A stretch of DNA of 50,806 nucleotides from Chryseomicrobium aureum (GTDB lineage: Bacteria; Bacillota; Bacilli; Bacillales_A; Planococcaceae): the NCBI RefSeq assembly GCF_016909155.1, contig NZ_JAFBFG010000022.1, forward strand, positions 1 through 50,806. Reading direction: 5' to 3'. The position numbers and the translations under genes are program-made. The notes under the pieces are model-generated. The model saw only the letters and a program-made list of their open reading frames with translations, was not told the origin of the DNA and did no database searches. Below are positions 28,961 through 36,984 of the stretch, one piece after another (position 1 is the first letter of the stretch; every line of letters begins with the position of its first letter).

Positions 28961-29326
28961 ATGATGACACATGTAGTCGATATTACAGAAGCAGCAGCAT
29001 TCCGCATCAAAGAAATGATGGAACATAACGAAGAACAAGGTGCTTTTCTACGTGTATCCGTTAACGGTGGGGGATGCAGTGGCCTCTCTTACGGAATGAG
29101 TTTAACACACGAAAAAGCAGCAGATGATCGCGAAGATAACCAACACGATATTCAAATCGTTGTAGCGGAAGAAGACGCGGGCATTTTACAAGGAACGAAG
29201 ATTGATTATAAGCAATCGCTCATGGGTGGCGGCTTCACCATCGATAACCCGAATGCTATTGCAAACTGCGGATGTGGCTCTTCATTCCGCACAGCTACCG
29301 CTAAAGGCACGCCGGAGAATTGCTAG
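28961..29326 (+). CDS. yutM: HesB/IscA-type A-carrier YutM with element-derived 3' end
   Basis: 121-aa A-type Fe-S carrier. The three cluster-ligand Cys are present: VNGGGCSGLSYGMSL (about 44-58) and NCGCGSSF (about 103-110). The last codons after 29298 come from the integrated element, giving the end ATAKGTPENC instead of the native [10 protein letters not shown] still present past attR. The protein therefore stays full-length, with two changed residues. SD GGGAAGGTGGG precedes ATGATG. It is a late partner for Suf and YutI. Confidence 0.93.
   Translation: MMTHVVDITEAAAFRIKEMMEHNEEQGAFLRVSVNGGGCSGLSYGMSLTHEKAADDREDNQHDIQIVVAEEDAGILQGTKIDYKQSLMGGGFTIDNPNAIANCGCGSSFRTATAKGTPENC
29228..29298 (+). 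repeat. attL of the integrative element (71-bp direct repeat)
   Basis: Identical over 71 bp to 42285-42355. It lies in yutM codons for [20 protein letters not shown] and the next three residues. The sequence diverges on both sides of each copy: element DNA follows here, and element DNA precedes the other copy. This is the crossover region of the tyrosine integrase encoded 175 bp to the right. Confidence 0.95.
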
Positions 29327-29425
29327 CCGTAAACTCTGCGGTATGTCTATCGCTATGATGACGTATTCAATTCCGCAGGGGTTACGTAGTCAACCGCTCA
29401 CTTAATCGTATAATAGAACTGTAAT

Positions 29426-29470
29426 AACGCTCTCTGACCGTATTCATACGCGGTTAGGGGGCGTTTTTTG
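29426..29470 (+). terminator. Terminator hairpin containing the int ribosome site
   Basis: A 15-bp stem with three G-U pairs (29426-29440 with 29451-29465), 10-nt loop and T6 ends 3 bp before the int ATG. The purine run TAGGGGGCG in the right arm is the only ribosome site for int. The hairpin should stop read-through from yutM and also hide the int ribosome site. Confidence 0.8.
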
Positions 29471-29472
29471 TT

Positions 29473-30531
29473 ATGTCAGAAGAACGAACGTTTAAGAGGC
29501 GAAGGGTTGCGTATTCGCGACCACGCGGAGAGACGCCGGCTTTTACGAAGGTCGGCATAGACGACGCTTGGCGGTTGTTCCTTGCCGCTAAGAGAGGCGA
29601 GGGCTTGCGTCCGCGCACGATAGAGGACTACTCGAACACATGGCGCTACTTTACGACATGGCTCGGAGAGGTCGGCTATAACGTCGAGTATGTGAGCGAT
29701 ATAACGGGCGAAATGATACGCGAATACATCGACTACATCACGAACGAAGCACCGCGCTATAAGGGGCATTTCAATATGTCCGCAGATTCCGGCAAGTACG
29801 GTAAAGGTCTCGCGACCGCGACTATCAATATGCGGATACGTGGACTTAAAGTAGCGTTCAACTATTGGCTAGGCGAGAGCTACATACCGATAACGCCAAT
29901 GCGGACGATTAAGACGCAGAGAGACGACGAGGACGCGATAGAGGCGTTCAGTGACGAGCAGGTAGACGCGTTGCTCGCTGCGTGCAATCAGCGCACGTAC
30001 GTTGGTTTCCGCGATTACGTGTTCCAGCTATTGCTCTTAGATACCGGTATGCGCATGAACGAGGCGCTAAGTGTGACGCCTGACGTTATCGACATGAAAG
30101 CGCGCGTCATTCAGCTAGAGGCGAAATTTAACAAGAATCGGCGCTATCGTATCATACCGATTTCACCGGAGACGCTTAAGCTACTGCTCGAACTTATCGA
30201 CGAGAACCGTCAGCACTTCGGAGACGGTAGACGCGTTTTCTTATCCGTTTACGGGGAAGAGGTGCGCGATGTACAGATGAATAAGCGCTTGAAGTATTAC
30301 GGAGATAAAACGGGCGTAGGCAAGGATATACGCAGCACGGCTCATACATTTCGTCATACATTTAGCCGCAATTACATTCTCGAAGGCGGCGACCCTTATA
30401 CGCTTATGCGGATACTCGGTCATAGCAATATCGCTATGGTACGGCGCTACATTCAAATGACGGACGTAGACGTTCGCACCAAGCATACGATACACTCGCC
30501 AATCAATCGCATACGCAAGAAGTTACGGTAA
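29473..30531 (+). CDS. int: Tyrosine integrase of the element
   Basis: 352-aa site-specific recombinase. N-terminal SAM-like core-binding domain (about 28-135), then the catalytic domain with R194 (DTGMRMNEAL), H291 and R294 (HTFRHTF), H317 (LGHSN) and nucleophile Y326 (RRYIQM). All active-site residues are present. The Arg/Lys-rich N-terminus may contact arm sites. It lies at attL and points into the element, and so should catalyse integration into yutM. Its ribosome site is buried in a terminator hairpin. Confidence 0.95.
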   Translation: MSEERTFKRRRVAYSRPRGETPAFTKVGIDDAWRLFLAAKRGEGLRPRTIEDYSNTWRYFTTWLGEVGYNVEYVSDITGEMIREYIDYITNEAPRYKGHFNMSADSGKYGKGLATATINMRIRGLKVAFNYWLGESYIPITPMRTIKTQRDDEDAIEAFSDEQVDALLAACNQRTYVGFRDYVFQLLLLDTGMRMNEALSVTPDVIDMKARVIQLEAKFNKNRRYRIIPISPETLKLLLELIDENRQHFGDGRRVFLSVYGEEVRDVQMNKRLKYYGDKTGVGKDIRSTAHTFRHTFSRNYILEGGDPYTLMRILGHSNIAMVRRYIQMTDVDVRTKHTIHSPINRIRKKLR

Positions 30532-31208
30532 CAAAAAAAGAACGAGGTCTCGGCAAAGACCCCGCTCTAACTGAATACGAAATTGTATTCGCACATATCT
30601 GATTAAGGCTATTATACCGCCATTTTTTAAAGACGGCAAGTATAGGGCTTATTTAAGTGCGCGCAATTTCCGACGTGGAATCGCCTAGTAACACGTCGTT
30701 AATCTAAACTTGACCGGTCACATCGTGCCAATGCAGAAAAACGAGTATATCGCAGGTCAAGCCGTTTCTCTATTCACGGTTGCGACGAAGTGGAGTGCGC
30801 ACATAATCGGCACGGGAAGGCTTACAGGCACGTCAAGGCGTGGGTAAGCATACACAGGCGGGAATAAACATGACTACCGCACAGCGTGGACTGTAAGGCG
30901 TTGAGTGTATGCGTTGAGAGATCAGCTAACAAGAATAGAGGCTACGTAGAAACCTCAGACGTCACTATGACGCTAGAACGTACGATGTTATTACTTGTTA
31001 TCTTGAAATAGCTTTATGCTTTTTCTTGATAGTAAGGTAATACGTCCGCCCGCATTTCCTAGAGCGAGCAGCTATTCTGCTAGGTTTAAGAGCGAAAGTC
31101 AAGTAACAATTTCGGAAATATTCGATAGGGCGCGAATGATTAGCGCTCGTATTGCGCCTCTTGCGCATGAGAGCAACGGAGAGCATAAAAAGAGACGGAG
31201 GGGCTTAG
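30532..31208. other. Noncoding stretch between int and repressor
   Basis: 677 bp with no credible gene on either strand; short open frames lack ribosome sites. Just after int, an imperfect hairpin (about 30539-30571) and GAATACGAAATTGTATTC (30574-30591) could end the int transcript. A perfect palindrome TGACCGGTCA sits at 30711-30720. The right end (31150-31205) runs into the repressor 3' end. The rest is unexplained; it may hold integrase arm sites or a small RNA. Confidence 0.5.
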
Positions 31209-31433
31209 TTAGCCTTCCGTCTTTTCGTCGTCTATTAACGTCAGTACATCGTCAATGCCGACGTTGAGCGTTTCGCATACTACCGCAAGCGTATCACGCT
31301 GATATTGGCGCGTATCATCGTTGTAGAGACGCCGTACAGTCTCGTATTTAAGTCCGCTGATCTCCGTGAACTTACGTATGGATATACCGCGTTCGTCTAG
31401 TAACGCCTTTAAGTTAGAGCGTACGATTTTCAT
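31209..31433 (-). CDS. CI/XRE-type repressor of the element
   Basis: 74-aa helix-turn-helix protein of the Cro/CI (XRE) family: LKALLDERGISIRKFTEISG then LKYETVRRLYND is the HTH (about 8-40). Consisting of little more than the DNA-binding domain, it resembles small Gram-positive mobile-element regulators. The ATG at 31433 follows TAGAGGTG. It is divergent from the 31561 operon. Two palindromes in the shared intergenic region are its likely operators, so it probably represses the rightward genes and itself, like Stl or CI. Confidence 0.86.
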   Translation of the reverse strand: MKIVRSNLKALLDERGISIRKFTEISGLKYETVRRLYNDDTRQYQRDTLAVVCETLNVGIDDVLTLIDDEKTEG

Positions 31434-31477
31434 ATTATTCACCTCTACCGTTAGTATATCCGATTTTTTAAAAATAT

Positions 31478-31533
31478 ACTACGTTTTGTAGTTGACAACG
31501 AAATGTAGCCAATAGTATACTACGAAGTGTAGT
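31478..31533. promoter_or_regulatory. Divergent control region: rightward promoter with two operators
   Basis: ACTAC-N5-GTAGT occurs twice: 31478-31492 and 31519-31533, centres 41 bp apart (about four helical turns). Rightward promoter TTGACA (31492-31497), 18-bp spacer, TATACT (31516-31521). Operator 1 touches the -35 and operator 2 overlaps the -10, so binding should block the promoter. Confidence 0.75.
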
Positions 31534-31560
31534 CAAATAAATTAATTGGAGGCGGTACAG

Positions 31561-31851
31561 ATGGAATACAATTTACAGGTAATGACGGCAACGGACTTTT
31601 TATTGGGCGAACTAGAGGCGAAGGTAATCGTAGATGATCAGCTATCGTATACAATCCGTACAATGAAGTTAGTGGATGGCGTAACAATCGACATCTATAA
31701 TAACGACGAGTGTACGCTTAGAATCGGCACGGCTTACGTAGACTTCCGCTTGAATAACGAAGTAGCCGAAATGCTGCTCGATTGGGATTACGATGTTATC
31801 GAGTTCCTTGACGTTATCCAGCGCAATCATTTAAAAGAGTTCGGAAACTAA
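31561..31851 (+). CDS. Unknown element protein, first rightward gene
   Basis: 96-aa acidic protein (many Asp, Glu), predicted mixed alpha/beta, no motif I know. The ATG follows TTGGAGGCGG. As the first gene after the repressor-controlled promoter it holds the place of cro, an antirepressor or an excision gene, but no HTH is visible. It lies 14 bp before the next gene. Confidence 0.7.
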   Translation: MEYNLQVMTATDFLLGELEAKVIVDDQLSYTIRTMKLVDGVTIDIYNNDECTLRIGTAYVDFRLNNEVAEMLLDWDYDVIEFLDVIQRNHLKEFGN

Positions 31852-31865
31852 CAGGAGGCGAGCGT

Positions 31866-32102
31866 ATGACACCGTACACAATTACGATAGACCGCACAGA
31901 GCCAGAGACATTTGAGACGGCGCTATTTATTGGCGATAAGTTGCTAGAGCGTGAGCAAGGCGGTTGGTATAGCGTGCATGATCGTATTATCCGTTATAGC
32001 GTTATGTACGGCTTGACTAAAGACCATGACGTAACCGTACGGTATGGCGACCGTATACAGACGTTAGAGGACTATTTGAAAGTAGTGGTGTGGCGACCGT
32101 AA
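31866..32102 (+). CDS. Small unknown element protein
   Basis: 78-aa protein with beta-rich pattern (YTITIDRTEPETFETALFIG at the start). The opening TITIDRTEP resembles that of the 107-aa protein at 40359 (YTITVKKNN), which may reflect a shared small fold. Unknown function. SD ACAGGAGGCG precedes the ATG. Second gene of the rightward operon; repeats follow it. Confidence 0.65.
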   Translation: MTPYTITIDRTEPETFETALFIGDKLLEREQGGWYSVHDRIIRYSVMYGLTKDHDVTVRYGDRIQTLEDYLKVVVWRP

Positions 32103-32236
32103 GTGAGAGAGTGCTAGCGAGTGGGCGAATGGTATAGCGGTAGATGGCGGAACTGTTGGCGCGGTTCTGCTTTTTTTGTTTACGAAAGTTTTAATTACGA
32201 TGTCCCGATTTACAAAACGAATACAGTAAGAATTAG

Positions 32237-32400
32237 TAAGAGCGGTTTTACTACCGAAAAAGTTTTACGGAGTATGTCGCAATTGTAATGGAAAGCCGTC
32301 TATTACTGTAATAAGAGCGGTTTTACTACCGAAAAAGTTTTACGGAGTTTGTCGCAATTATAGAAATAATTATAGCGGATGAAGTAAGAGCGGTTTTACT
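32237..32400. repeat. Long iterons, type A
   Basis: A 48-bp unit at 32237-32284 recurs at 32312-32359 with one mismatch, and its first 16 bases recur at 32385-32400. Period about 75 bp. Each unit starts TAAGAGCGGTTTTACTACCG, with CGGT/ACCG able to pair, and ends in GTCGCAATT, the core of the type B repeats. Consistent with a replication origin or a regulator binding array. Confidence 0.85.
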
Positions 32401-32544
32401 TCGGGAGGTGGACGGATGATAATTCCGCACTAGTACGTTGAGAAACGATATTACTAATATAAGCATTTATTTGTCGCAAACGAGCGACCTTTAATCGCCA
32501 TATAAAGTAGATGAGCGATGTACCAAATTCAAAATTGCGGGTGC

Positions 32545-32840
32545 TATATAAATTAGAGGCGTTCTCATGTCGCAATTTCTCGTGTTTTGTAGGGGATACC
32601 TAAGTAGAGGATCGATGTTGCAATTCAGCAATTTTATACAGTGTAAAGAAGTAGAGGGGCAATGTCGCAATTTCGAAATTCTACGCCCTATACCTAAGTA
32701 GAGGGGCAATGTCGCAATTTAAGAATTTCATGGGGAATTAAATAGTATAAGCGTTCTCATGTTGCAATTTCTTAAAAATGGTTTCCATTAAGAAGTAACA
32801 AGCGTTCTCATGTCGCAATTTCACGATTTTTATACTGTAT
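32545..32840. repeat. Iteron array, type B
   Basis: Six copies of GTCGCAATTT (two with GTTGC) at 32569, 32617, 32664, 32711, 32761 and 32812; spacing 47-51 bp. Each is preceded by AAGTAGAGG or AAGCGTTCTCAT. The 18-22 bp between units vary. A lone GTCGCAAA lies at 32473. With type A copies this makes at least eight copies of the core in 550 bp. Not coding. Best explained as iterons of a replication origin beside the helicase-like gene. Confidence 0.8.
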
Positions 32841-32926
32841 ATAGAAGTAGAGGCGTTAAAATTCCGCAGGCTTTCCGCTTGCGTTCACATACAGCTAACA
32901 ATAAAGCAGCGAAGGAGAAATGTATT

Positions 32927-33244
32927 ATGCAAATTCATCAGTCGGTTGAAAAATTAATCAAAGAAATCACTAAGTTAGAGGCGTTTCACAATCATCAGCT
33001 CTCTAGGGAGGATGAACCTTTCTTTATTCTGACGGTTGAGAAGTACAGCAAAATTGTAATAACACCAAACGACAGTAACCATAAACTAGATCAGTACAGA
33101 ATTGAAGTCCGAGATAGATACGATAAAACGATGTACTCAACTATTGACTACGACCCTTATTCAGAAACTTATAAGAGTTTATTAGGTGTTGCCACTTTTG
33201 AAGAGGTTATAGAAAAACTGAAAACAGCGTTAGAACAACGTTAA
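32927..33244 (+). CDS. Unknown element protein
   Basis: 105-aa charged, mostly helical protein. Its base composition is more AT-rich and its codons less CG-rich than its neighbours, so it may have joined the element separately. The ATG at 32927 has GAAGGAG upstream; the frame is open back to 32810 but that part is repeat DNA. No family recognised. Confidence 0.65.
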   Translation: MQIHQSVEKLIKEITKLEAFHNHQLSREDEPFFILTVEKYSKIVITPNDSNHKLDQYRIEVRDRYDKTMYSTIDYDPYSETYKSLLGVATFEEVIEKLKTALEQR

Positions 33245-33317
33245 TCAAAATAGCTATTAGAACGATTACAGGGCGGATTAACTTCCGCTCTTTTATCACG
33301 TTAAGGAGGACGATACT

Positions 33318-33521
33318 ATGACGCAACCAACGCCAGAACACAAGTTCATACGCTCGCTACGTGTGAGCAACCTACTCGCTAAACGAGGCTATCAGCCGGA
33401 TCATATCGAACCTAGCCGGCAGAGTAGCGGATACCTCGTATTTCGATACCGGAACACAGTCGGATTTCAAACGGCGCTGAACGATGTTTACGAAAGCATA
33501 GGCGCAGACAAGCGCGAGTAA
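33318..33521 (+). CDS. Small DUF5659-like protein
   Basis: 67-aa protein. The pattern SLRVSNLLAKRGYQPDHIEP then YLVFRYRN...ALNDVYES resembles the DUF5659 group of small phage and plasmid proteins (helix, strand, helix). The role is unknown. SD AAGGAGGAC precedes the ATG. It ends before a 300-bp hairpin-rich gap. Confidence 0.65.
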   Translation: MTQPTPEHKFIRSLRVSNLLAKRGYQPDHIEPSRQSSGYLVFRYRNTVGFQTALNDVYESIGADKRE

Positions 33522-33824
33522 TGGCGGTATGTACTTATGTCGCTAGCACTTAACACAAACGATAGTAGCGCTATGAATAGATGGCGCATGAACGAACGTA
33601 GTGAGTGAAATGCCAATGGCTTTGCCATTGTTTTACTTCGCTTTCGCTTCGTAAAACGCTATCGTAATACTTTTCCGAAAATAAAAGTAGTAAACAACGC
33701 TTGAAACCCTTGATACGTAAGGGTTTGTGAGCGATTTCCTTAAAGAATATATATGTAAAAGTAGTAAACGGAATGGGCGGATAATCCGGTCAATCCCGCA
33801 ACCAAAAACGGAGGTAATGACGAT
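33522..33824. other. Hairpin-rich gap before the helicase-like gene
   Basis: No gene seen. It holds a 7-bp palindromic stem with T4 (33614-33630), a second hairpin AAACCCTT/AAGGGTTT (about 33705-33727) and the direct repeat AAAAGTAGTAAAC (about 33682 and 33757). These could be terminators or origin structures (double- or single-strand origin). Confidence 0.5.
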
Positions 33825-35021
33825 ATGACGAAAGTACAAATTCTTGACGCTCCAATGGGCAGTGGTAAGACGACGTATGCATTTAACCGATTTAAGAACG
33901 CCTCACCGCTAGAGCGTTTCATTTACATCACGCCATTCTTAGCGGAAATCGAGCGCGCTATCGCAGAAGTACCGGAATTGAACTTTAGACAACCGTCCAT
34001 AAACGGTACTGATACAAGTAAGCTAGCGAATCTTAAACGGTTGATTGAGGACGGTCATAACATCGCAGCTACGCACCGGCTTTTCGAGATGGCAGACGAT
34101 GAGCTACGCGAGCTATTGGCGGCGAATCACTACGTCTTAGTACTTGACGAGGTAATTAACGTTATCGACAAGGCGCGCGTCTCCCCGTCAGATATGCGAC
34201 TGTTACGTGAGAAAGAGTATATCCGTATCGAGAACAACCGCGTCATATGGCAAGCGCCGGCAGACATCTACGAATACGGGGTATTCGATGATATTCGCTT
34301 GTTATCGGAGGCAGGAACGCTCTATTACTACCGTAAGAAGTATTTAATCTATGCGTTCCCTCCGTCCATATTCGACACGTTCGTAGAAATCTACGTATTA
34401 ACGTATTTATTCGACGCCCAGCTTATGCGTTACTATTTCGACTTGTATTCCATTCCATACGAAGTGAAGTCGCTACAGGACGGAGAGATTGTAGACTACG
34501 ATGTACGACGCGAAAACCGCGAGGGCTTGCGGAAATTAATTAACGTCTATGATGGCGCTTATAACGATCACGGCGACATTCCGACATCATTCAGTAAAGG
34601 TTGGCTCTCACGGCGTTCTGATGACGAATTAGAGGCGATTAAGAACTCGATATACTCGTATGTGCATTATGTCACCAAAGCGAAGTCTAGCGATGTATTG
34701 TGGACGGTCTTACAAGACTTCCGTCATGACTTGAGCGGTAAAGGATATACGAAGGGGTTTCTAGCTGTGAACGCCCGCGCCACGAACGAATACAAGGATA
34801 AGACCGTACTCATTTACGCATATTCTCGTTATATGAACCCAACGGAAAACTCATTCTTTCAAGAGAACGGTATTAGAGTGTCAGAGGATAAGCTAGCGTT
34901 GAGCGATATGCTTCAATGGATATGGCGCTCGAACATTCGAGAAGGCGGAGAGATACAGATTTACATTCCTTCACGTCGTATGCGTTCATTACTTGAACAA
35001 TGGGCAAACTACGAGATTTAA
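33825..35021 (+). CDS. P-loop helicase/ATPase-like replication protein
   Basis: 398-aa protein. Walker A DAPMGSGKTT at 8-17, a DEAD/DEAH-type Walker B VLVLDEVINVID around D108-E109, a segment FIYITPFLAEIERA after the P-loop typical of helicase motif Ia, and a C-terminal SDMLQWIWRSNIREGG that resembles motif VI (Q..W.R..R). It therefore looks like a diverged SF2 helicase of small replicons. It lies just downstream of iteron-like repeats and hairpins, so a role in element replication is likely. SD ACGGAGGTAA. Confidence 0.75.
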   Translation: MTKVQILDAPMGSGKTTYAFNRFKNASPLERFIYITPFLAEIERAIAEVPELNFRQPSINGTDTSKLANLKRLIEDGHNIAATHRLFEMADDELRELLAANHYVLVLDEVINVIDKARVSPSDMRLLREKEYIRIENNRVIWQAPADIYEYGVFDDIRLLSEAGTLYYYRKKYLIYAFPPSIFDTFVEIYVLTYLFDAQLMRYYFDLYSIPYEVKSLQDGEIVDYDVRRENREGLRKLINVYDGAYNDHGDIPTSFSKGWLSRRSDDELEAIKNSIYSYVHYVTKAKSSDVLWTVLQDFRHDLSGKGYTKGFLAVNARATNEYKDKTVLIYAYSRYMNPTENSFFQENGIRVSEDKLALSDMLQWIWRSNIREGGEIQIYIPSRRMRSLLEQWANYEI

Positions 35022-35068
35022 ACTAGACAATCAGCTAAACAAATACATCAGCTAAAGGGGTTTTGTGA

Positions 35069-35857
35069 TTGAAACAAAAAGACCAACGCACTTCACTACA
35101 AAAAGCCATTGATGATTTTTGGATAAAACAGCATAAAGAAAAAAAGAGCCGCTCATTCGATGAACGATCGTTGTTGGCGCAACAGTTCAGCGATGAGATA
35201 GCTCAAAGTTTCGGCATATATGACTATGCGTTAAAAGATATTCAAATTATACACCCTGCTACGTTTTACAGTCCAAACAAAAGAATGACAAACATCTACG
35301 ACGTGCTAGCGGACTTTCTGCTTGAAGGCACAAACATCACAGAGGAGCGCCGCGAAGAGTATCCGGCATATACCGCAAAGCAAGACGTATTTCAAGCACA
35401 GCAACGCCTCAAGAGCGAACTCAAGCTCGTAGACGATTACAAAGAGGGCGACTATAAACCGCCGTACACGATAACGCACACGGAGCTACACGACCAATAT
35501 ACGCAAACACCGGACGAGCCTGACGTCACACCGCAGGACATCGAGGACTATATCGCTCACTTGAAGGCGGACGTAGACGCGAGCGCTCGCATGGTACGCC
35601 GAATGTATGGCGGAGACATCGACGAGATCAAGGCAAAGATACGCAAGCTCAAGCCGGACAATATTCGCAAATGTGCCGTATGCGGAAGTTACTTCTACGC
35701 AAGCCACGGACACCAACGCGTATGCAATCTGACGACGAAATTCATCAAGCGGAGACAGGCGCAGGGCTATACGTTTATACCGACGCAAAACTCGCCATGT
35801 TGGAACGAGAACAATCGAAACAAAACCGCTAGAAACCGCGTAAAATCAAGCATTTGA
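35069..35857 (+). CDS. Unknown element protein with C-terminal zinc-finger-like motif
   Basis: 262-aa hydrophilic protein. The C-terminal part holds CAVCGSYFYASHGHQRVC (about 209-226), a likely zinc finger, followed by basic residues suited to DNA binding. The start is TTG 35069 behind AAAGGGG. It follows the helicase-like gene by 47 bp and may be a replication initiator or accessory DNA-binding protein. No family recognised. The last part lies before a 19-bp motif that recurs after the gene at 36215. Confidence 0.65.
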   Translation: MKQKDQRTSLQKAIDDFWIKQHKEKKSRSFDERSLLAQQFSDEIAQSFGIYDYALKDIQIIHPATFYSPNKRMTNIYDVLADFLLEGTNITEERREEYPAYTAKQDVFQAQQRLKSELKLVDDYKEGDYKPPYTITHTELHDQYTQTPDEPDVTPQDIEDYIAHLKADVDASARMVRRMYGGDIDEIKAKIRKLKPDNIRKCAVCGSYFYASHGHQRVCNLTTKFIKRRQAQGYTFIPTQNSPCWNENNRNKTARNRVKSSI

Positions 35858-35892
35858 GGGCATTTTAACGATACGGAAATAGGTTATATATG

Positions 35893-35927
35893 AGGCGTTC
35901 TCTCCTCCGTGAGAGCGTCTTTTTTTG
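35893..35927 (+). terminator. Intrinsic terminator in the element
   Basis: 9-bp stem with two G-U pairs (35894-35902 with 35911-35919) and T7. It splits the replication genes from the next operon. Confidence 0.8.
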
Positions 35928-35985
35928 CGTTCTAAGGGGATAACGGGGGAGAACAGATAGAAACGAATTCAAGGGGGAAAGAACA

Positions 35986-36234
35986 ATGGAAAACAACTTA
36001 ATTAGAGACTTACGACTTTGCCACGGCATGACGATTGAACAGATGGCGAACCGTCTAGGCGTATCAAAGAGCCGAATCAGTAGCGCAGAATCAACGGGGA
36101 ACATCTCACCAAAGTTAAAGGCGCTAGCATTACGTGAGTTTCCGCTAAATGAGGATTTCTTCGCGTTCCTAGATCAGAAGAAGAAACACGCAGAACTTTA
36201 CGGAAGTGAGGACTATGAGGCGCACAATAAATAA
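35986..36234 (+). CDS. XRE-type HTH protein, second in the element
   Basis: 82-aa Cro/CI-type regulator: MTIEQMANRLGVSKSRISSAE (HTH about 15-34, shown in part). It differs from the 31209 repressor and lies in the other orientation. It starts a new operon after a terminator, so it may regulate the late genes. SD AGGGGGAAAG. Its 3' end overlaps the next gene by 20 bp. Confidence 0.82.
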   Translation: MENNLIRDLRLCHGMTIEQMANRLGVSKSRISSAESTGNISPKLKALALREFPLNEDFFAFLDQKKKHAELYGSEDYEAHNK

Positions 36235-36637
36235 ACGAGAGCGCGATACGTTGCACAACCGTTTAGCACGATTAGCAAAGAACACTTGCGCAAATTACGA
36301 TTGCGGGAAATGTCCGCTTTTTCAATCCGGCTGTATTGTCGAGATTAACAAGACCGCCGAACTTGAGAACATGAGAGGTAGCGTATGCGGTTATTTCATG
36401 AAGAGCGTACTTCCGGCAGAACCGCAACTCATGGAGGACTATCTCGAACACTTTCCGAAAGACTACTCGCTACGTAAACAACAGGCGGAGAGCAACAAGC
36501 GCTGTCAACGTTGCGAGGTTAAGTTTACGCCAAAGAGCAACGCGCAGAAATATTGTAGCGATTGTCGTCCGATTGTGGAACGTGAGAACGATAAACAGCG
36601 CAAAAGAAAGAGCGCACTCGATAACGCTATCAAATAG
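36215..36637 (+). CDS. Cysteine-rich VLP-domain protein
   Basis: 140-aa protein with two Cys clusters. The first, CANYDCGKCPLFQSGC and GYFMKSVLPAEPQL (about 24-75), fits the Cys_rich_VLP family found on mobile elements of Firmicutes, including the Val-Leu-Pro signature. The second, CQRCEVKFTPKSNAQKYC plus SDC, is a zinc-ribbon-like finger, followed by a basic tail. DNA binding is likely. The ATG at 36215 is preferred over GTG 36206. Confidence 0.78.
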   Translation: MRRTINKRERDTLHNRLARLAKNTCANYDCGKCPLFQSGCIVEINKTAELENMRGSVCGYFMKSVLPAEPQLMEDYLEHFPKDYSLRKQQAESNKRCQRCEVKFTPKSNAQKYCSDCRPIVERENDKQRKRKSALDNAIK

Positions 36638-36774
36638 AACAATAGTTTCCCGAAATAGATACTTTAGAAACCGCGTAGAATCAACGTTTTTAAATGCGAG
36701 AATCGGAAGGTAATAGGAAAGGCTCACTTCTCTAATTTCGCATGATTGATTTACGGAAAAGGAGAGCGGACGAA

Positions 36775-36972
36775 ATGACACGATTTCAAAAGTTACGTAC
36801 TACAAAGGACGGTCACAGGCGCAAGTCTATGAACGATGGTCGCGCATGGACTGCGAAACTACTCGAAGAGTTGCATAAAGGTATAGACGAAGAGACGCAA
36901 GAACAAACGACAAAGAAACGTAAAGGCAAGAAAGCCGATACAGCAAAACGGCTTAATTCAGACTTTTCATAA
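36775..36972 (+). CDS. Small basic protein
   Basis: 65-aa Lys/Arg-rich protein with a short tract KKRKGKKADTAKR near the C-terminus. Probably nucleic-acid binding. No family recognised. The ATG at 36775 has AAAGGAG upstream. It starts the long run of closely spaced unknown genes to 39806. Confidence 0.6.
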   Translation: MTRFQKLRTTKDGHRRKSMNDGRAWTAKLLEELHKGIDEETQEQTTKKRKGKKADTAKRLNSDFS

Positions 36973-36984
36973 AGGGGCGTATTT

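Noticed and set aside
31016-31267. 83-codon frame overlapping the repressor
   Set aside because: Antisense to the repressor 3' end, without ribosome site.
32237-32840. CRISPR array
   Set aside because: Repeats are degenerate, spacer lengths are uneven, the conserved core is only about 10 bp in type B, and no cas genes are present. Iterons fit better.
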